Source: Comamonadaceae bacterium
Lineage (GTDB): Bacteria; Pseudomonadota; Gammaproteobacteria; Burkholderiales; Burkholderiaceae_C
NCBI GenBank assembly: GCA_947449895.1
Contig: CANFSO010000004.1
Location: forward strand, 1-47,405
Length of the DNA stretch: 47,405 nucleotides
Direction of reading: 5' to 3'
Position numbers and translations under genes: made by a program. Positions 1-7,362 of the stretch are shown piece after piece (the first letter of the stretch is position 1; every line of letters begins with the position of its first letter). The notes beneath the pieces are model-generated. The model did no database searches. It had not been told where the DNA came from and saw only the letters and a list, made by a program, of their open reading frames with translations.

Positions 1-616
1 CGTGGCTGGCGACTGTTGGTAAGAGTGCTGCTGCCGCAGTGTTGCCGGGCTCACGGGCCAGGGTGAACTTCAGGTTGCTCTCGATGTAATCGTGGCCAGG
101 GAAGATGCGGGTGTTGTCTGGCAGGCGCATCAACTGCTCGGTGAAGCTGTTGTACAGCGCTTCCACATCGCCGCCGTTGTGCACGTTGCCGGCACCGGCA
201 TTGAACAAGGTGTCACCTGAAAAAAGAGCGGGTTGCTCAGCATGTGCGCACAGGCAAATGTGGCAATACGTGTGGCCCGGGGTGTCCAGACATTCCAGCT
301 CAATGTGCTTCCCAACTTTGATCACGTCACCGGCTTGTACGCCGCGGTCCATGCCCGGAATCTTGCCGGCGGCCTTGTGGTGCGCAATCACTTTGGCGCC
401 AGTGGCTGCCACCACTTCGGCATTGCCGCCAATATGGTCGTGGTGCTCATGCGTGTTCAAAATTTGGGTGATGTTCCAACCTTTGGCTTTGGCGGTGGCC
501 AAGCATTTTTCGTGGTCCAGCGGGTCAATCGCCAAGGCTTCGCCGGTGTCGGGGCAGGCGATCAGGTAATTGAAATTGCGCAGGCTGTTGCCCGTCCAGA
601 TGCGTTCAACAATCAT
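1..616 (-). CDS. gloB: Hydroxyacylglutathione hydrolase (glyoxalase II-like), C-terminus cut by window edge
   Basis: Reading leftwards from an ATG at 614-616, the minus strand stays open to the window edge and begins MIVERIWTGNSLRNFNYLIA. The metallo-beta-lactamase metal motif THEHHDHIGG is seen near residue 60, followed by a TPGHT segment with the next His ligand and by FSGDTLFNAGAGNVHNGGD with the bridging Asp. FPGHDY then supplies the last His. This is the ligand set of type II glyoxalases, which hydrolyse S-D-lactoylglutathione to D-lactate and glutathione in the cytoplasm. About 205 residues are visible and the C-terminal part lies beyond position 1. It is transcribed away from yciH. The family is clear; the exact substrate is inferred from family membership. 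Confidence 0.85.
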   Translation of the reverse strand, partial: MIVERIWTGNSLRNFNYLIACPDTGEALAIDPLDHEKCLATAKAKGWNITQILNTHEHHDHIGGNAEVVAATGAKVIAHHKAAGKIPGMDRGVQAGDVIKVGKHIELECLDTPGHTYCHICLCAHAEQPALFSGDTLFNAGAGNVHNGGDVEALYNSFTEQLMRLPDNTRIFPGHDYIESNLKFTLAREPGNTAAAALLPTVASH

Positions 617-717
617 GCGTGGCCTTGTGTGGTGTGGTTCATCGGCTCATTTTAGGAGCGCTCCGCATCGCCTGTGCGCTACAAGGCTGTTCCCTGCTTG
701 CGGCAAAATATGTCCTT

Positions 718-1080
718 ATGAAAAGCAAGATCGCCAGCAGTGGCCTCGTTTACTCGACCGACAGCGGTCGCACTTGCCCGGATTGCCGTCAAGCGGTGGC
801 CCAGTGCGTATGTAAAAGTGGCAAGCCTAGGCCAGCCACCGATGGCGTGGTGCGTGTTTCCCGCTCAGCCAAGGGCCGCGGCGGAAAAACCGTCACTTTG
901 ATTCAGGGCGTGCCCTTGGATGATGCGGCGCTGACGCAGCTGGGCAAGCAACTCAAAGCCGCTTGCGGCTCGGGCGGCACGCTTAAGGATGGGGTGATTG
1001 AAGTGCAGGGCGACCATCGCGAACTGGTGCAGCGCCAACTGGTGGACAAGGGCTACAACGTCAAGTTGTCTGGCGGCTGA
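718..1080 (+). CDS. yciH: SUI1/YciH family translation initiation factor-like protein
   Basis: The 120-residue product has a small N-terminal Cys cluster (CPDCRQAVAQCVC, about residues 20-32). A basic linker follows, then a SUI1/eIF1 domain with VTLIQGVPLDD, a GCGG-like CGSGGTLKDG loop and a C-terminal VQGDHRELVQRQLVDKGY. These are hallmarks of bacterial YciH, a homologue of eukaryotic eIF1 thought to influence start-codon fidelity. The ATG at 718 was chosen because homology starts there; the same frame is open upstream to 619, but that stretch has no family-like sequence. It is followed after 30 nt by the DUF3820 gene, possibly in the same transcript. Confidence 0.9.
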   Translation: MKSKIASSGLVYSTDSGRTCPDCRQAVAQCVCKSGKPRPATDGVVRVSRSAKGRGGKTVTLIQGVPLDDAALTQLGKQLKAACGSGGTLKDGVIEVQGDHRELVQRQLVDKGYNVKLSGG

Positions 1081-1110
1081 AGCGTTCCAACAACCGCAAC
1101 ACCAGCGCCC

Positions 1111-1350
1111 ATGAACCCCGAAGACCTTGAACTGCTGGTGACCCGCCAAATGCCTTTTGGCAAATACAAGGGTCGTTTAATTGCGGATGTGCCGGGCAAC
1201 TACCTGGTCTGGTTTTCCCGTGAGGGTTTTCCAAAAGGCGAAATTGGCCGGCTGTTGGCACTCATGCTGGAGATCGACCACAACGGTTTGGGGCCACTGC
1301 TGGACCCACTGCGCAAGCGGCACCCGCCCGCTGGCGGCAACGGAAACTGA
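1111..1350 (+). CDS. DUF3820 family small protein
   Basis: This 79-residue protein carries the family pattern: an N-terminal acidic helix, then MPFGKYKGRLIADVPGNYL, WFSREGFPKGEIGRLL and a terminal helix. This compact fold is annotated as DUF3820 or putative quorum-sensing-regulated virulence factor; some proteins with the FGKYKG motif relate to exonuclease-associated domains. No catalytic residues can be assigned. It lies 30 nt after yciH and is probably co-transcribed with it. The family is confident, the function unknown. Confidence 0.8.
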   Translation: MNPEDLELLVTRQMPFGKYKGRLIADVPGNYLVWFSREGFPKGEIGRLLALMLEIDHNGLGPLLDPLRKRHPPAGGNGN

Positions 1351-1460
1351 GTTGCTAAGGCGTCAGTGGGGATGGCTGCTTCATCGTTTTAGCTTGATTC
1401 ACCTGTAGACCCGGTAGCGATGTGACACACTGGCGTCTCGTCAGTTTTTTGATCCCACCC

Positions 1461-2816
1461 ATGACATCACCTCCTCTCACTTTGCGCATCGGTTCTGGTG
1501 CAGGCTACGCCGGCGACAGAATTTTGCCGGCGCTTGAACTGGCCGAAAAAGGCCAACTCGACTACCTCGTTTTTGAGTGCCTCGCCGAGCGGACGATTGC
1601 CTTGGCTCAGCTTGAACGCAGCCATCAGCCAGACCGTGGTTTCGATCCATTGCTGACCAAGCGCATGCAGGCGGTGCTCGGCCCGTGCGTGCAACAAGGC
1701 GTTCGCATCATCACCAACATGGGCGCGGCCAATCCGCTGCAAGCCGGTCATGAAGTGCTGCGGGTGGCATGTGAACTCGGCTTGCCGCAGGTCAAAGTGG
1801 CGGTGGTCTTGGGCGACGATGTGCTCGAAGTCTTGACCAATCGCGGCATGGCATTGCCTTTGATGGAGTCGAGCCAGACGCTGGCATCTCTCAAAAATGA
1901 TGTGATTTCTGCCAACGTCTACTTGGGTGCTGATGCCTTGTTGCCGGCGCTGCAGACCGACGCGCACGTCATCATCACCGGCCGGGTGGCTGACCCGGCC
2001 TTGTTTTTGGCGCCGCTGATGCACGGCTTTGGCTGGGCTGCAGACGATTGGACGCGGCTCGGCAAAGGTGTGTTGGTTGGCCATTTGCTTGAGTGCGCGG
2101 GACAAATCACGGGCGGCTACTTTGCCGACCCGGGTTACCGTGATGTGTCGGACTTGGCGCATCTGGGTTTTCCGTTGGCTGAGGTTGATGCCTCGGGTGA
2201 TGCTGTGATCACCAAGGTGGAAAGTTCTGGCGGCTGCGTGTCCACGGCCACTTGCACTGAGCAATTGCTGTATGAAATTGAAAATCCGGCGCGCTATTTG
2301 CAGCCCGATGTCGTGGCTGATTTTTCGCAGGTTCGTTTGACGCAGCTTGGCCCAGACCGAGTGCAGGTGAGCGGCGGGGCAGGGCAGCCGCGCCCTGACA
2401 CACTCAAAGTCACGGTCGGGCACCGCGAAGGTTTCATCGCCGATGGGCAGATGTCGTATGCCGGGCCCGGCGCTGTGGCGCGTGGCCAGTTGGCCTTGGA
2501 TGTGTTGCGCATTCGATTGAACGAAGCCGGTTTTGCCGACTGCGAAAGCCGCTACGAATTGATCGGTGTCAACACCATCTTGGGCGATCAGATCATGCCG
2601 AGCAGTGAACCCAGTGAGGTGCGTTTGCGCTTGGCGATGCGCGTCAAAACGGCCGAGCAGGCGAAAAACGTGGTCAACGAGGTTGAGGCGCTGTACCTGA
2701 ACGGCCCAGCCAGTGGTGGCGGTGCGTCCAAGAGCGTGCGTGAAGTCATCGCTGCTGCGTCGGTCTTGATTCCGCGGGATTGGGTGAACACCTCTGTTTT
2801 GGTTTTGGAGAATTGA
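1461..2816 (+). CDS. Acyclic terpene utilization AtuA family protein (DUF1446)
   Basis: The 451-residue product shows AtuA/DUF1446 features: a Gly-rich start (LRIGSGAGYAGDRILPALELAEKG), DYLVFECLAERTIALAQ, a conserved TNMGAANP, IITGRVADPALFLAPLMH, GHLLECAGQITGGYFADPGY and VESSGGCVSTATCTEQLLYEIENP. The family takes its name from the citronellol/geranyl-CoA (atu) cluster of Pseudomonas; a biochemical reaction for AtuA itself is not firmly established to my knowledge. The ATG at 1461 is preferred over an upstream in-frame start at 1422, because family similarity begins directly after it. It sits 1 nt before a small AtuA-like partner, and a Bug binding protein follows, suggesting uptake and use of a branched or organic acid. 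Confidence 0.85.
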   Translation: MTSPPLTLRIGSGAGYAGDRILPALELAEKGQLDYLVFECLAERTIALAQLERSHQPDRGFDPLLTKRMQAVLGPCVQQGVRIITNMGAANPLQAGHEVLRVACELGLPQVKVAVVLGDDVLEVLTNRGMALPLMESSQTLASLKNDVISANVYLGADALLPALQTDAHVIITGRVADPALFLAPLMHGFGWAADDWTRLGKGVLVGHLLECAGQITGGYFADPGYRDVSDLAHLGFPLAEVDASGDAVITKVESSGGCVSTATCTEQLLYEIENPARYLQPDVVADFSQVRLTQLGPDRVQVSGGAGQPRPDTLKVTVGHREGFIADGQMSYAGPGAVARGQLALDVLRIRLNEAGFADCESRYELIGVNTILGDQIMPSSEPSEVRLRLAMRVKTAEQAKNVVNEVEALYLNGPASGGGASKSVREVIAAASVLIPRDWVNTSVLVLEN

Positions 2817-2817
2817 C

Positions 2818-3147
2818 ATGCTGCTCAGAGACATCGCACATGCCCGTACCGGCGACAAAGGTAATCGCAGCACACTGTCGGTGATTGCCTATGACGCCAA
2901 ACACTACCCACTGCTTGAGAAATTATTGACCCCTGAGCGTGTCAAGGCGCACTATCAAGGCATTGTTCAGGGCCCGGTGGAGCGCTACTGTTTGGCGCAT
3001 TTGGGTGCCCTCAATTTTGTTTTGCACGGTTCTTTGGCTGGCGGCGTCACGCGCTCATTGGCGCTGGATGCGCATGGAAAATGTCTGGCGTCAGGGCTGC
3101 TGGCCTTGGTCTTGAGCGAGACTGACGTAGCGCTTTGTCGAGGGTAA
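2818..3147 (+). CDS. AtuA-like small partner protein (ferredoxin-fold-type domain)
   Basis: The 109-residue protein begins LLRDIAHARTGDKGNRSTLSV and contains LGALNFVLHGSLAGGVTRSLALDAHGK. This signature matches the small domain that accompanies AtuA proteins, either as a separate gene or fused to their C-terminus. The start codon lies one base after the AtuA stop, so translation is surely coupled and a heteromeric complex is likely. The ARTGDKG motif near the N-terminus is the most conserved piece. No enzymatic role can be stated. The next gene (Bug) starts 72 nt later. Confidence 0.8.
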   Translation: MLLRDIAHARTGDKGNRSTLSVIAYDAKHYPLLEKLLTPERVKAHYQGIVQGPVERYCLAHLGALNFVLHGSLAGGVTRSLALDAHGKCLASGLLALVLSETDVALCRG

Positions 3148-3219
3148 GCCATGGGGTGTAGGTCAGCTCACCGCCTTCTGCGTGCGCAATAATCCCTAAC
3201 TAAATTCCGGAGACTCCCC

Positions 3220-4221
3220 ATGAACGCATTCCTGTTCCCCACCATTGCAAAATCTGCAGCCCGATGGTTGCTCACAAGCTGCGCCGCTGCACTCAGCCTT
3301 TACGCCGCTACGGTCAGCGCTCAAAGCTACCCGAGCAAGCCGATCAAGGCGATCGTGCCGTTTGCGGCCGGCAGTGCGACTGACCAGATTGCCCGCGCTT
3401 TTGCTGCCAAAATCTCTGAAATCCTCGAGCAGCCGGTGATTGTTGACAATAAGGCCGGCGTCAACGGCATGTTGGGCGCTGACTTTGTAGCCAAGTCGGC
3501 TCCCGATGGCTACACCATTTTGGTGGGCACCAACAGCACCAACGCGGCCCTCAAAAGCCTGATGAAAAAGCTGCCCTACGACCAAGACACCGCTTTTGCG
3601 CCAGTGGCCTACTTGGGTTCAGTGCCACTGATCGTGGCCATCAACAACGAGTTTCCGGCTAAAACGCTCAAAGAGGTGGTCGCCATGGCCAAAGCCAAGC
3701 CGACCTATGTGACCTTTGCCAGCGCCAGCACATCACAGTTGGTGTCGACTGAAGTGCTTGCTAGCATGGCCAATATCAAAATGACCAACATCCCCTACAA
3801 GAGCGGTCCAGCGGCCATGACCGACCTGATTGGCGGACAAGTCAACTTGTTCACGGCCGATTTCGCGGTCATGCTGCCGCAAGTCAAAGCCGGCAAAGTG
3901 CGGGGTTTGGCGGTGACGTCGACCAAGCGCTCCAAGGCAATCCCTGAGCTGCCAACAGTCAACGAAGCGCTGGGCTTGAAAGACTACGAACTGATCGCTT
4001 ATTTTGCGGTTTTTGCCCCTGCCGGCACGCCCAGCGAGATTGTCTTGAGGCTGAATCGCGCCATCAATATTGCGGCCGTCAACAAAGATATTCTGGAGCG
4101 TTTTGCCGCCCTCGGTTTTGAAACCGAACCCGGGACGCCAGAGGCCCTGGCGCAACGTTCTAAGGCTGAAAGTGCCAAGTGGGCGAAGGCCATTCACGAG
4201 GCCAAGATCGAACCGCAGTGA
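3220..4221 (+). CDS. Tripartite tricarboxylate transporter substrate-binding protein (Bug family)
   Basis: The 333-residue product has a long signal peptide (hydrophobic core around LLTSCAAALSLYAATVSA, predicted cleavage after SAQ), then YPSKPIKAIVPFAAGSATDQIAR, VDNKAGVNGMLGADFVAKSAPDGYTILVG, IPYKSGPAAMTDLIGGQVNL, TSTKRSKAIPELPTVNEA and FAPAGTPSEIV. These mark the TctC/Bug Venus-flytrap fold, which usually binds carboxylates in the periplasm. Aromatic or polar replacements of the usual PGGxxD segment (AGSATD) may affect ligand choice. No tctA or tctB is adjacent. It follows the atuA pair and ends just before a strong terminator, so it closes that transcription unit. Confidence 0.93.
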   Translation: MNAFLFPTIAKSAARWLLTSCAAALSLYAATVSAQSYPSKPIKAIVPFAAGSATDQIARAFAAKISEILEQPVIVDNKAGVNGMLGADFVAKSAPDGYTILVGTNSTNAALKSLMKKLPYDQDTAFAPVAYLGSVPLIVAINNEFPAKTLKEVVAMAKAKPTYVTFASASTSQLVSTEVLASMANIKMTNIPYKSGPAAMTDLIGGQVNLFTADFAVMLPQVKAGKVRGLAVTSTKRSKAIPELPTVNEALGLKDYELIAYFAVFAPAGTPSEIVLRLNRAINIAAVNKDILERFAALGFETEPGTPEALAQRSKAESAKWAKAIHEAKIEPQ

Positions 4222-4271
4222 GTTGATATTGAGCGTTTGATTCCGACCCGGTGATCCGGGTTGGCTTTCTT

Positions 4272-4310
4272 AAAAAGCGTGGCCTGCGACAGCGGGTCAC
4301 GCTTTTTTTT
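4272..4310 (+). terminator. Rho-independent terminator after the AtuA-Bug unit
   Basis: The sequence AAAAAGCGTG, a 16-nt loop region, then CACGCTTTTT ending in eight T residues forms a clear stem and U-tract. It separates the atuA-Bug unit from the MaoC operon. A smaller perfect hairpin (ACCCGG-TGAT-CCGGGT) lies just upstream at 4246-4261. Confidence 0.85.
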
Positions 4311-4372
4311 CTTTAAACCAGCCTCCGCTAGGGTTTTCACTGATTTTTAAAGTCGAGTCTATTTGGGTAAAC

Positions 4373-4392
4373 TTATTTGTTCGTACAAATAA
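4373..4392. promoter_or_regulatory. Perfect inverted repeat, probable operator of the MaoC-CitE operon
   Basis: The site is TTATTTGT, a 4-nt spacer TCGT, then ACAAATAA: a perfect 8-bp inverted repeat. It ends 37 nt before the MaoC start codon. The core TTGT-N4-ACAA is similar in shape to operators of HutC-type GntR regulators, and such a regulator (GntR plus UTRA) is encoded inside the same operon. That pairing is inference. No well-scoring -35/-10 pair could be fixed around it. Confidence 0.5.
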
Positions 4393-4429
4393 ACAAAACA
4401 GCCAATGCTGTTTTACTCAGGAGATTTCT

Positions 4430-4942
4430 ATGTTGTCAGCCGTTGAGATTGGTCCCCAGCGTTACCGCGCTTCTTATGGTCGTTACCTTGAAGACTTCAC
4501 GGTCGGCGATGTGTACGAGCACCGTCCGGGCCGCACTTTAACGGACAACGACAACATTCAGTTCGCGTTACTGACAATGAACCAGCACCCGATGCACTGT
4601 GACGCTGCCTATGCGGCAAAGAGTGAATTTGGCAAATTGTTGATCAACAGCCCGCTGACGCTGGCAGTGGTGGTCGGCATGACGGTCAACGATGTGAGTG
4701 GCAAGGCGATTGCTAATCTGGGCTGGAAAGACATCGACATCTCCGCGCCGGTCTTTGCCGGCGACACACTGTATGCCGAAACCAAGGTGCTCGAAAAGCG
4801 TGAGTCCAAATCTCGTCCGGGCCAGGGCATCGTCACCGTCATAACCACCGCCTTCAATCAAAAAAACGTTCAGGTGATGGCTTTCCAGCGGACGTTCCTG
4901 GTGGCTCGTCGAGGTCACGGTGTGAATGACGATATCTGTTAA
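4430..4942 (+). CDS. MaoC family dehydratase (itaconyl/mesaconyl-CoA hydratase-like)
   Basis: The 170-residue hot-dog-fold protein has YLEDFTVGDVYEHRPGRTLTDNDN at its start, the hydratase motif LLTMNQHPMHCDAAYA with the catalytic His, SPLTLAVVVGMTV, and DISAPVFAGDTLYAETKVLEKRESKSRPGQGIV. MaoC enzymes add water to 2-enoyl-CoA thioesters. The Asp of the catalytic Asp-His pair is Asn here, which I believe is common in the mesaconyl-CoA-type subgroup. A strong AGGAG Shine-Dalgarno precedes the ATG. It heads an operon with CoA-transferase and CitE-like lyase genes, which fits hydration of an unsaturated C5-dicarboxyl-CoA before cleavage. Substrate assignment is inference from context. Confidence 0.85.
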   Translation: MLSAVEIGPQRYRASYGRYLEDFTVGDVYEHRPGRTLTDNDNIQFALLTMNQHPMHCDAAYAAKSEFGKLLINSPLTLAVVVGMTVNDVSGKAIANLGWKDIDISAPVFAGDTLYAETKVLEKRESKSRPGQGIVTVITTAFNQKNVQVMAFQRTFLVARRGHGVNDDIC

Positions 4943-4979
4943 GTAGCGACAGTTAAGCGATAAAAACCAGGAGACAAAA

Positions 4980-5963
4980 ATGCAATTTACATTCACCCGC
5001 CGTGCCGCTGGGGCATTGGCTGCCTTGGCTCTGAGCAGTGTTGTCGGCAGTGCCTTCGCCGCCTACCCTGAAAAAACGATTCGCATCGTGGTGGGTTTCC
5101 CTCCGGGGCAGGCCACTGACATCATTGCCCGCGTGGCAGCGAGGAAATTACAAGAAGTCTTGCAGCAGTCGGTGTTCGTCGACAACAAGCCGGGTGCCGC
5201 TGGCATCATCGGTGCAGAAATGGTAGCCAAGGCGAATCCCGATGGCTACACCTTGCTGGTCGGCTCGAGTGGGCCATTTGCTATCAATGTGAGCTTGTAT
5301 TCGAAGCTGCCTTATCACCCCCTCAGAGATTTTGTGCCCATCAGTCAGCTGGCCATCGTGCCGCTGTTTCTGGCCAGTAATCCGAACTTTGTGGCGCAAA
5401 CGGCTGGCGATCTCGTGCGTGAAGCTAAAGCTCGTCCCGGCATGATCAATTACGCGTCATCGGGCAGTGGTGTCACCAGCCATCTAACGATGGAGCTTTT
5501 CAAGCATGCCCAAGGCATCAACATGGTTCATGTTCCCTACAAGGGCAGTCCTGCCGCCGTCACAGATTTGATTGGTGGCCAGGTTCCTGTGATGATCGAC
5601 ACGGGTGCTGCCTTGATTCCGCACGCCCGCAGCGGTAAGTTGCGACTGCTGGCAGTCGCCAGCAAGGCCCGTAATCCGGCCGTGCCAAATGTACCCACCA
5701 TGGCAGAGGCAGGACTTGGCAATTTTGAAGCACCGGCCTGGATTGGCATCGTCGCCCCCAAGGGAACGCCGAAAGAGATCATCGAGACCTTGCACAAGGC
5801 CTTGAGTTCGACCTGGCTGGATGCCCTGGAGGTGCGTGAGCAACTGACCAGCCTCGGTGCAGAGCCGACTCTGTCGCGCCCGGACGAATTTTCTCGTTAT
5901 ATCCAGTCAGAAATCGACAAGTGGGCGGTTGCCGTCAAGCTGTCTGGCGCCAAGGTCGATTGA
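4980..5963 (+). CDS. Tripartite tricarboxylate transporter substrate-binding protein (Bug family)
   Basis: The 327-residue product has a short signal peptide (FTRRAAGALAALALSSVVG, cleavage near SAFAA), then YPEKTIRIVVGFPPGQATDIIAR, VDNKPGAAGIIGAEMVAKANPDGYTLLVG, VPYKGSPAAVTDLIGGQVPVMIDT, NVPTMAEAGL and VAPKGTPKEII. These define the Bug/TctC fold. An AGGAGA Shine-Dalgarno lies 7 nt before the ATG. It is placed between MaoC and MmgE/PrpD genes, so it probably recognises the acid degraded by this operon. The MFS protein further down is the only membrane transporter in the unit; no tctAB is present. Confidence 0.93.
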   Translation: MQFTFTRRAAGALAALALSSVVGSAFAAYPEKTIRIVVGFPPGQATDIIARVAARKLQEVLQQSVFVDNKPGAAGIIGAEMVAKANPDGYTLLVGSSGPFAINVSLYSKLPYHPLRDFVPISQLAIVPLFLASNPNFVAQTAGDLVREAKARPGMINYASSGSGVTSHLTMELFKHAQGINMVHVPYKGSPAAVTDLIGGQVPVMIDTGAALIPHARSGKLRLLAVASKARNPAVPNVPTMAEAGLGNFEAPAWIGIVAPKGTPKEIIETLHKALSSTWLDALEVREQLTSLGAEPTLSRPDEFSRYIQSEIDKWAVAVKLSGAKVD

Positions 5964-5973
5964 GGTGAGTTCA

Positions 5974-7362
5974 TTGATCTCTGAACGGCTGGCCGAGTAC
6001 GGGCACAGTTTCACGCTCGACAGTGTGCCTGTTGACGTGCGCCAACGCGCAGCGCATTTGATGCTCGACGCACTGGGCATTGCGCTGGCCAGTACGCAAT
6101 ACGACTTCGCGCGGAAAAGTCTCGCGGCTTTCCAAGAGTTGGCTTGCGGCGCTGGTGGCGTGCCTGTCATTGGTAGTGGCGTGCAATTGCCGGTGCGCGA
6201 CGCGATTGCCATGAACGCCTTGCTGATCCATGGCCTCGATTACGACGACACGCATCCGCGCGCCGTTCTGCATGCAACCACTTCGGTGCTGCCTGCTGCA
6301 CTCGGCTTAGCGGTGCAGCGCCAAGCCAGCGGCCGGGATCTGCTGGCGGCCTATGTGCTGGGCGTTGAAACGGCTATTCGGCTGGGGGCTGCAGCACACG
6401 GTGCTTTCCATCAAGTCGGCTTTCATCCGACAGGCTTGATCGGCACCTTCGGTTGCACTTTGGCGGCTGCGCATTTGATGCAACTGGAAAAGGCGCAATG
6501 GGTCGATGCGCAAGGCATCGCACTGTCGCTGGCCAGCGGTAGCTTGGAGTTTTTACAAGATGGTGCGTGGACCAAGCGGCTGCATCCGGGTTGGGCTGGG
6601 TCCAGCGCCATCACCGCAGCAACCTTGGCCAAGCACGGTTTTATCGGCCCACGCGCCACCTACGAGGGGCGCTTCGGGCTTTACAACAGCCACTTGGGCG
6701 CACTGGCCGAAGGCTGCGACTTGAACGTCGTCACCGACGGCTTGGGCAGCGTTTGGGAAACCCTCAACATCGCTGTCAAGCCCATTCCGGCCTGCCATTT
6801 CACACACGCTTGCGCGGATGCCGCCAGCAGTTTGCACTCGCAATGGCAGGGTGCCGCGGTCAAGCGCATCGTTGCGCGCTTGCCCGAGGGTGTCATGAAA
6901 ATTGTTTGCGAGCCGATCGAAAGCAAGCGGCAACCGACCAACGCCTATGAGGCGCAATTCAGCATTCCGTACTCGGTGGCCACAGGCTTGCGCTTTGGTG
7001 CTTTCACGCTGGACGCGCTGGAACCGTCGGCCTACACCGATGCGCAGACCCGCGCCTTGGCTGCCAAAGTCATTTGCGAAGTCGATCCCGATGCCGACTT
7101 CCCACGCTACTACGGCGGCCAGGTCATCGTCGAGTTAGAAGATGGCCGCGTGTTGCGGCACCACGAGCCGATCAACCGGGGTGCGCCGGGTCGCCCGATC
7201 AGCCACGCCGACATCATCGATAAATTTCAAGACAACGCTGCTCGGGCCGTGTCCCGCACACATGCCGATGCCATTCTCAATGCTGTTCTGGGTTTAGAAC
7301 AGCACTCCGCCTCTTCACTGGCACAACTTCTGGGCGTCAAAGCTCAACTGGACAACACATGA
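5974..7362 (+). CDS. MmgE/PrpD family protein
   Basis: The 462-residue protein carries the family core: RQRAAHLMLDALGIALAS, MNALLIHGLDYDDTHPRAVLHATTSVLPAALGLA, a GFHPTGLIGTFG segment, LHPGWAGSSAITAATLAKHGF and FTHACADAASS. The family includes 2-methylcitrate dehydratase PrpD and cis-aconitate decarboxylase, which act on tricarboxylic or C5 acids. The start is taken as TTG at 5974, because GAGGTGAG at 5963-5970 is a good Shine-Dalgarno for it; GTG at 5965 is the alternative. Its stop overlaps the acyl-CoA dehydrogenase start (ATGA). Homologous MmgE/PrpD genes occur in known itaconate clusters. Exact reaction unknown. Confidence 0.87.
   Translation: MISERLAEYGHSFTLDSVPVDVRQRAAHLMLDALGIALASTQYDFARKSLAAFQELACGAGGVPVIGSGVQLPVRDAIAMNALLIHGLDYDDTHPRAVLHATTSVLPAALGLAVQRQASGRDLLAAYVLGVETAIRLGAAAHGAFHQVGFHPTGLIGTFGCTLAAAHLMQLEKAQWVDAQGIALSLASGSLEFLQDGAWTKRLHPGWAGSSAITAATLAKHGFIGPRATYEGRFGLYNSHLGALAEGCDLNVVTDGLGSVWETLNIAVKPIPACHFTHACADAASSLHSQWQGAAVKRIVARLPEGVMKIVCEPIESKRQPTNAYEAQFSIPYSVATGLRFGAFTLDALEPSAYTDAQTRALAAKVICEVDPDADFPRYYGGQVIVELEDGRVLRHHEPINRGAPGRPISHADIIDKFQDNAARAVSRTHADAILNAVLGLEQHSASSLAQLLGVKAQLDNT

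Noticed and set aside
1467-2873. Long minus-strand open frame (468 codons) antisense to the AtuA gene
   Set aside because: Its translation has no family features and a composition typical of an antisense frame of a GC-rich gene; the plus-strand AtuA protein is clear.
4246-4261. Small perfect hairpin ACCCGG-TGAT-CCGGGT
   Set aside because: It has no U-tract and lies just before the true terminator; at most an accessory stem.
4569-4600. Asn instead of Asp in the catalytic pair of the MaoC protein
   Set aside because: As far as I know this variant is common in the mesaconyl-CoA hydratase-like subgroup, so it is not treated as loss of function.
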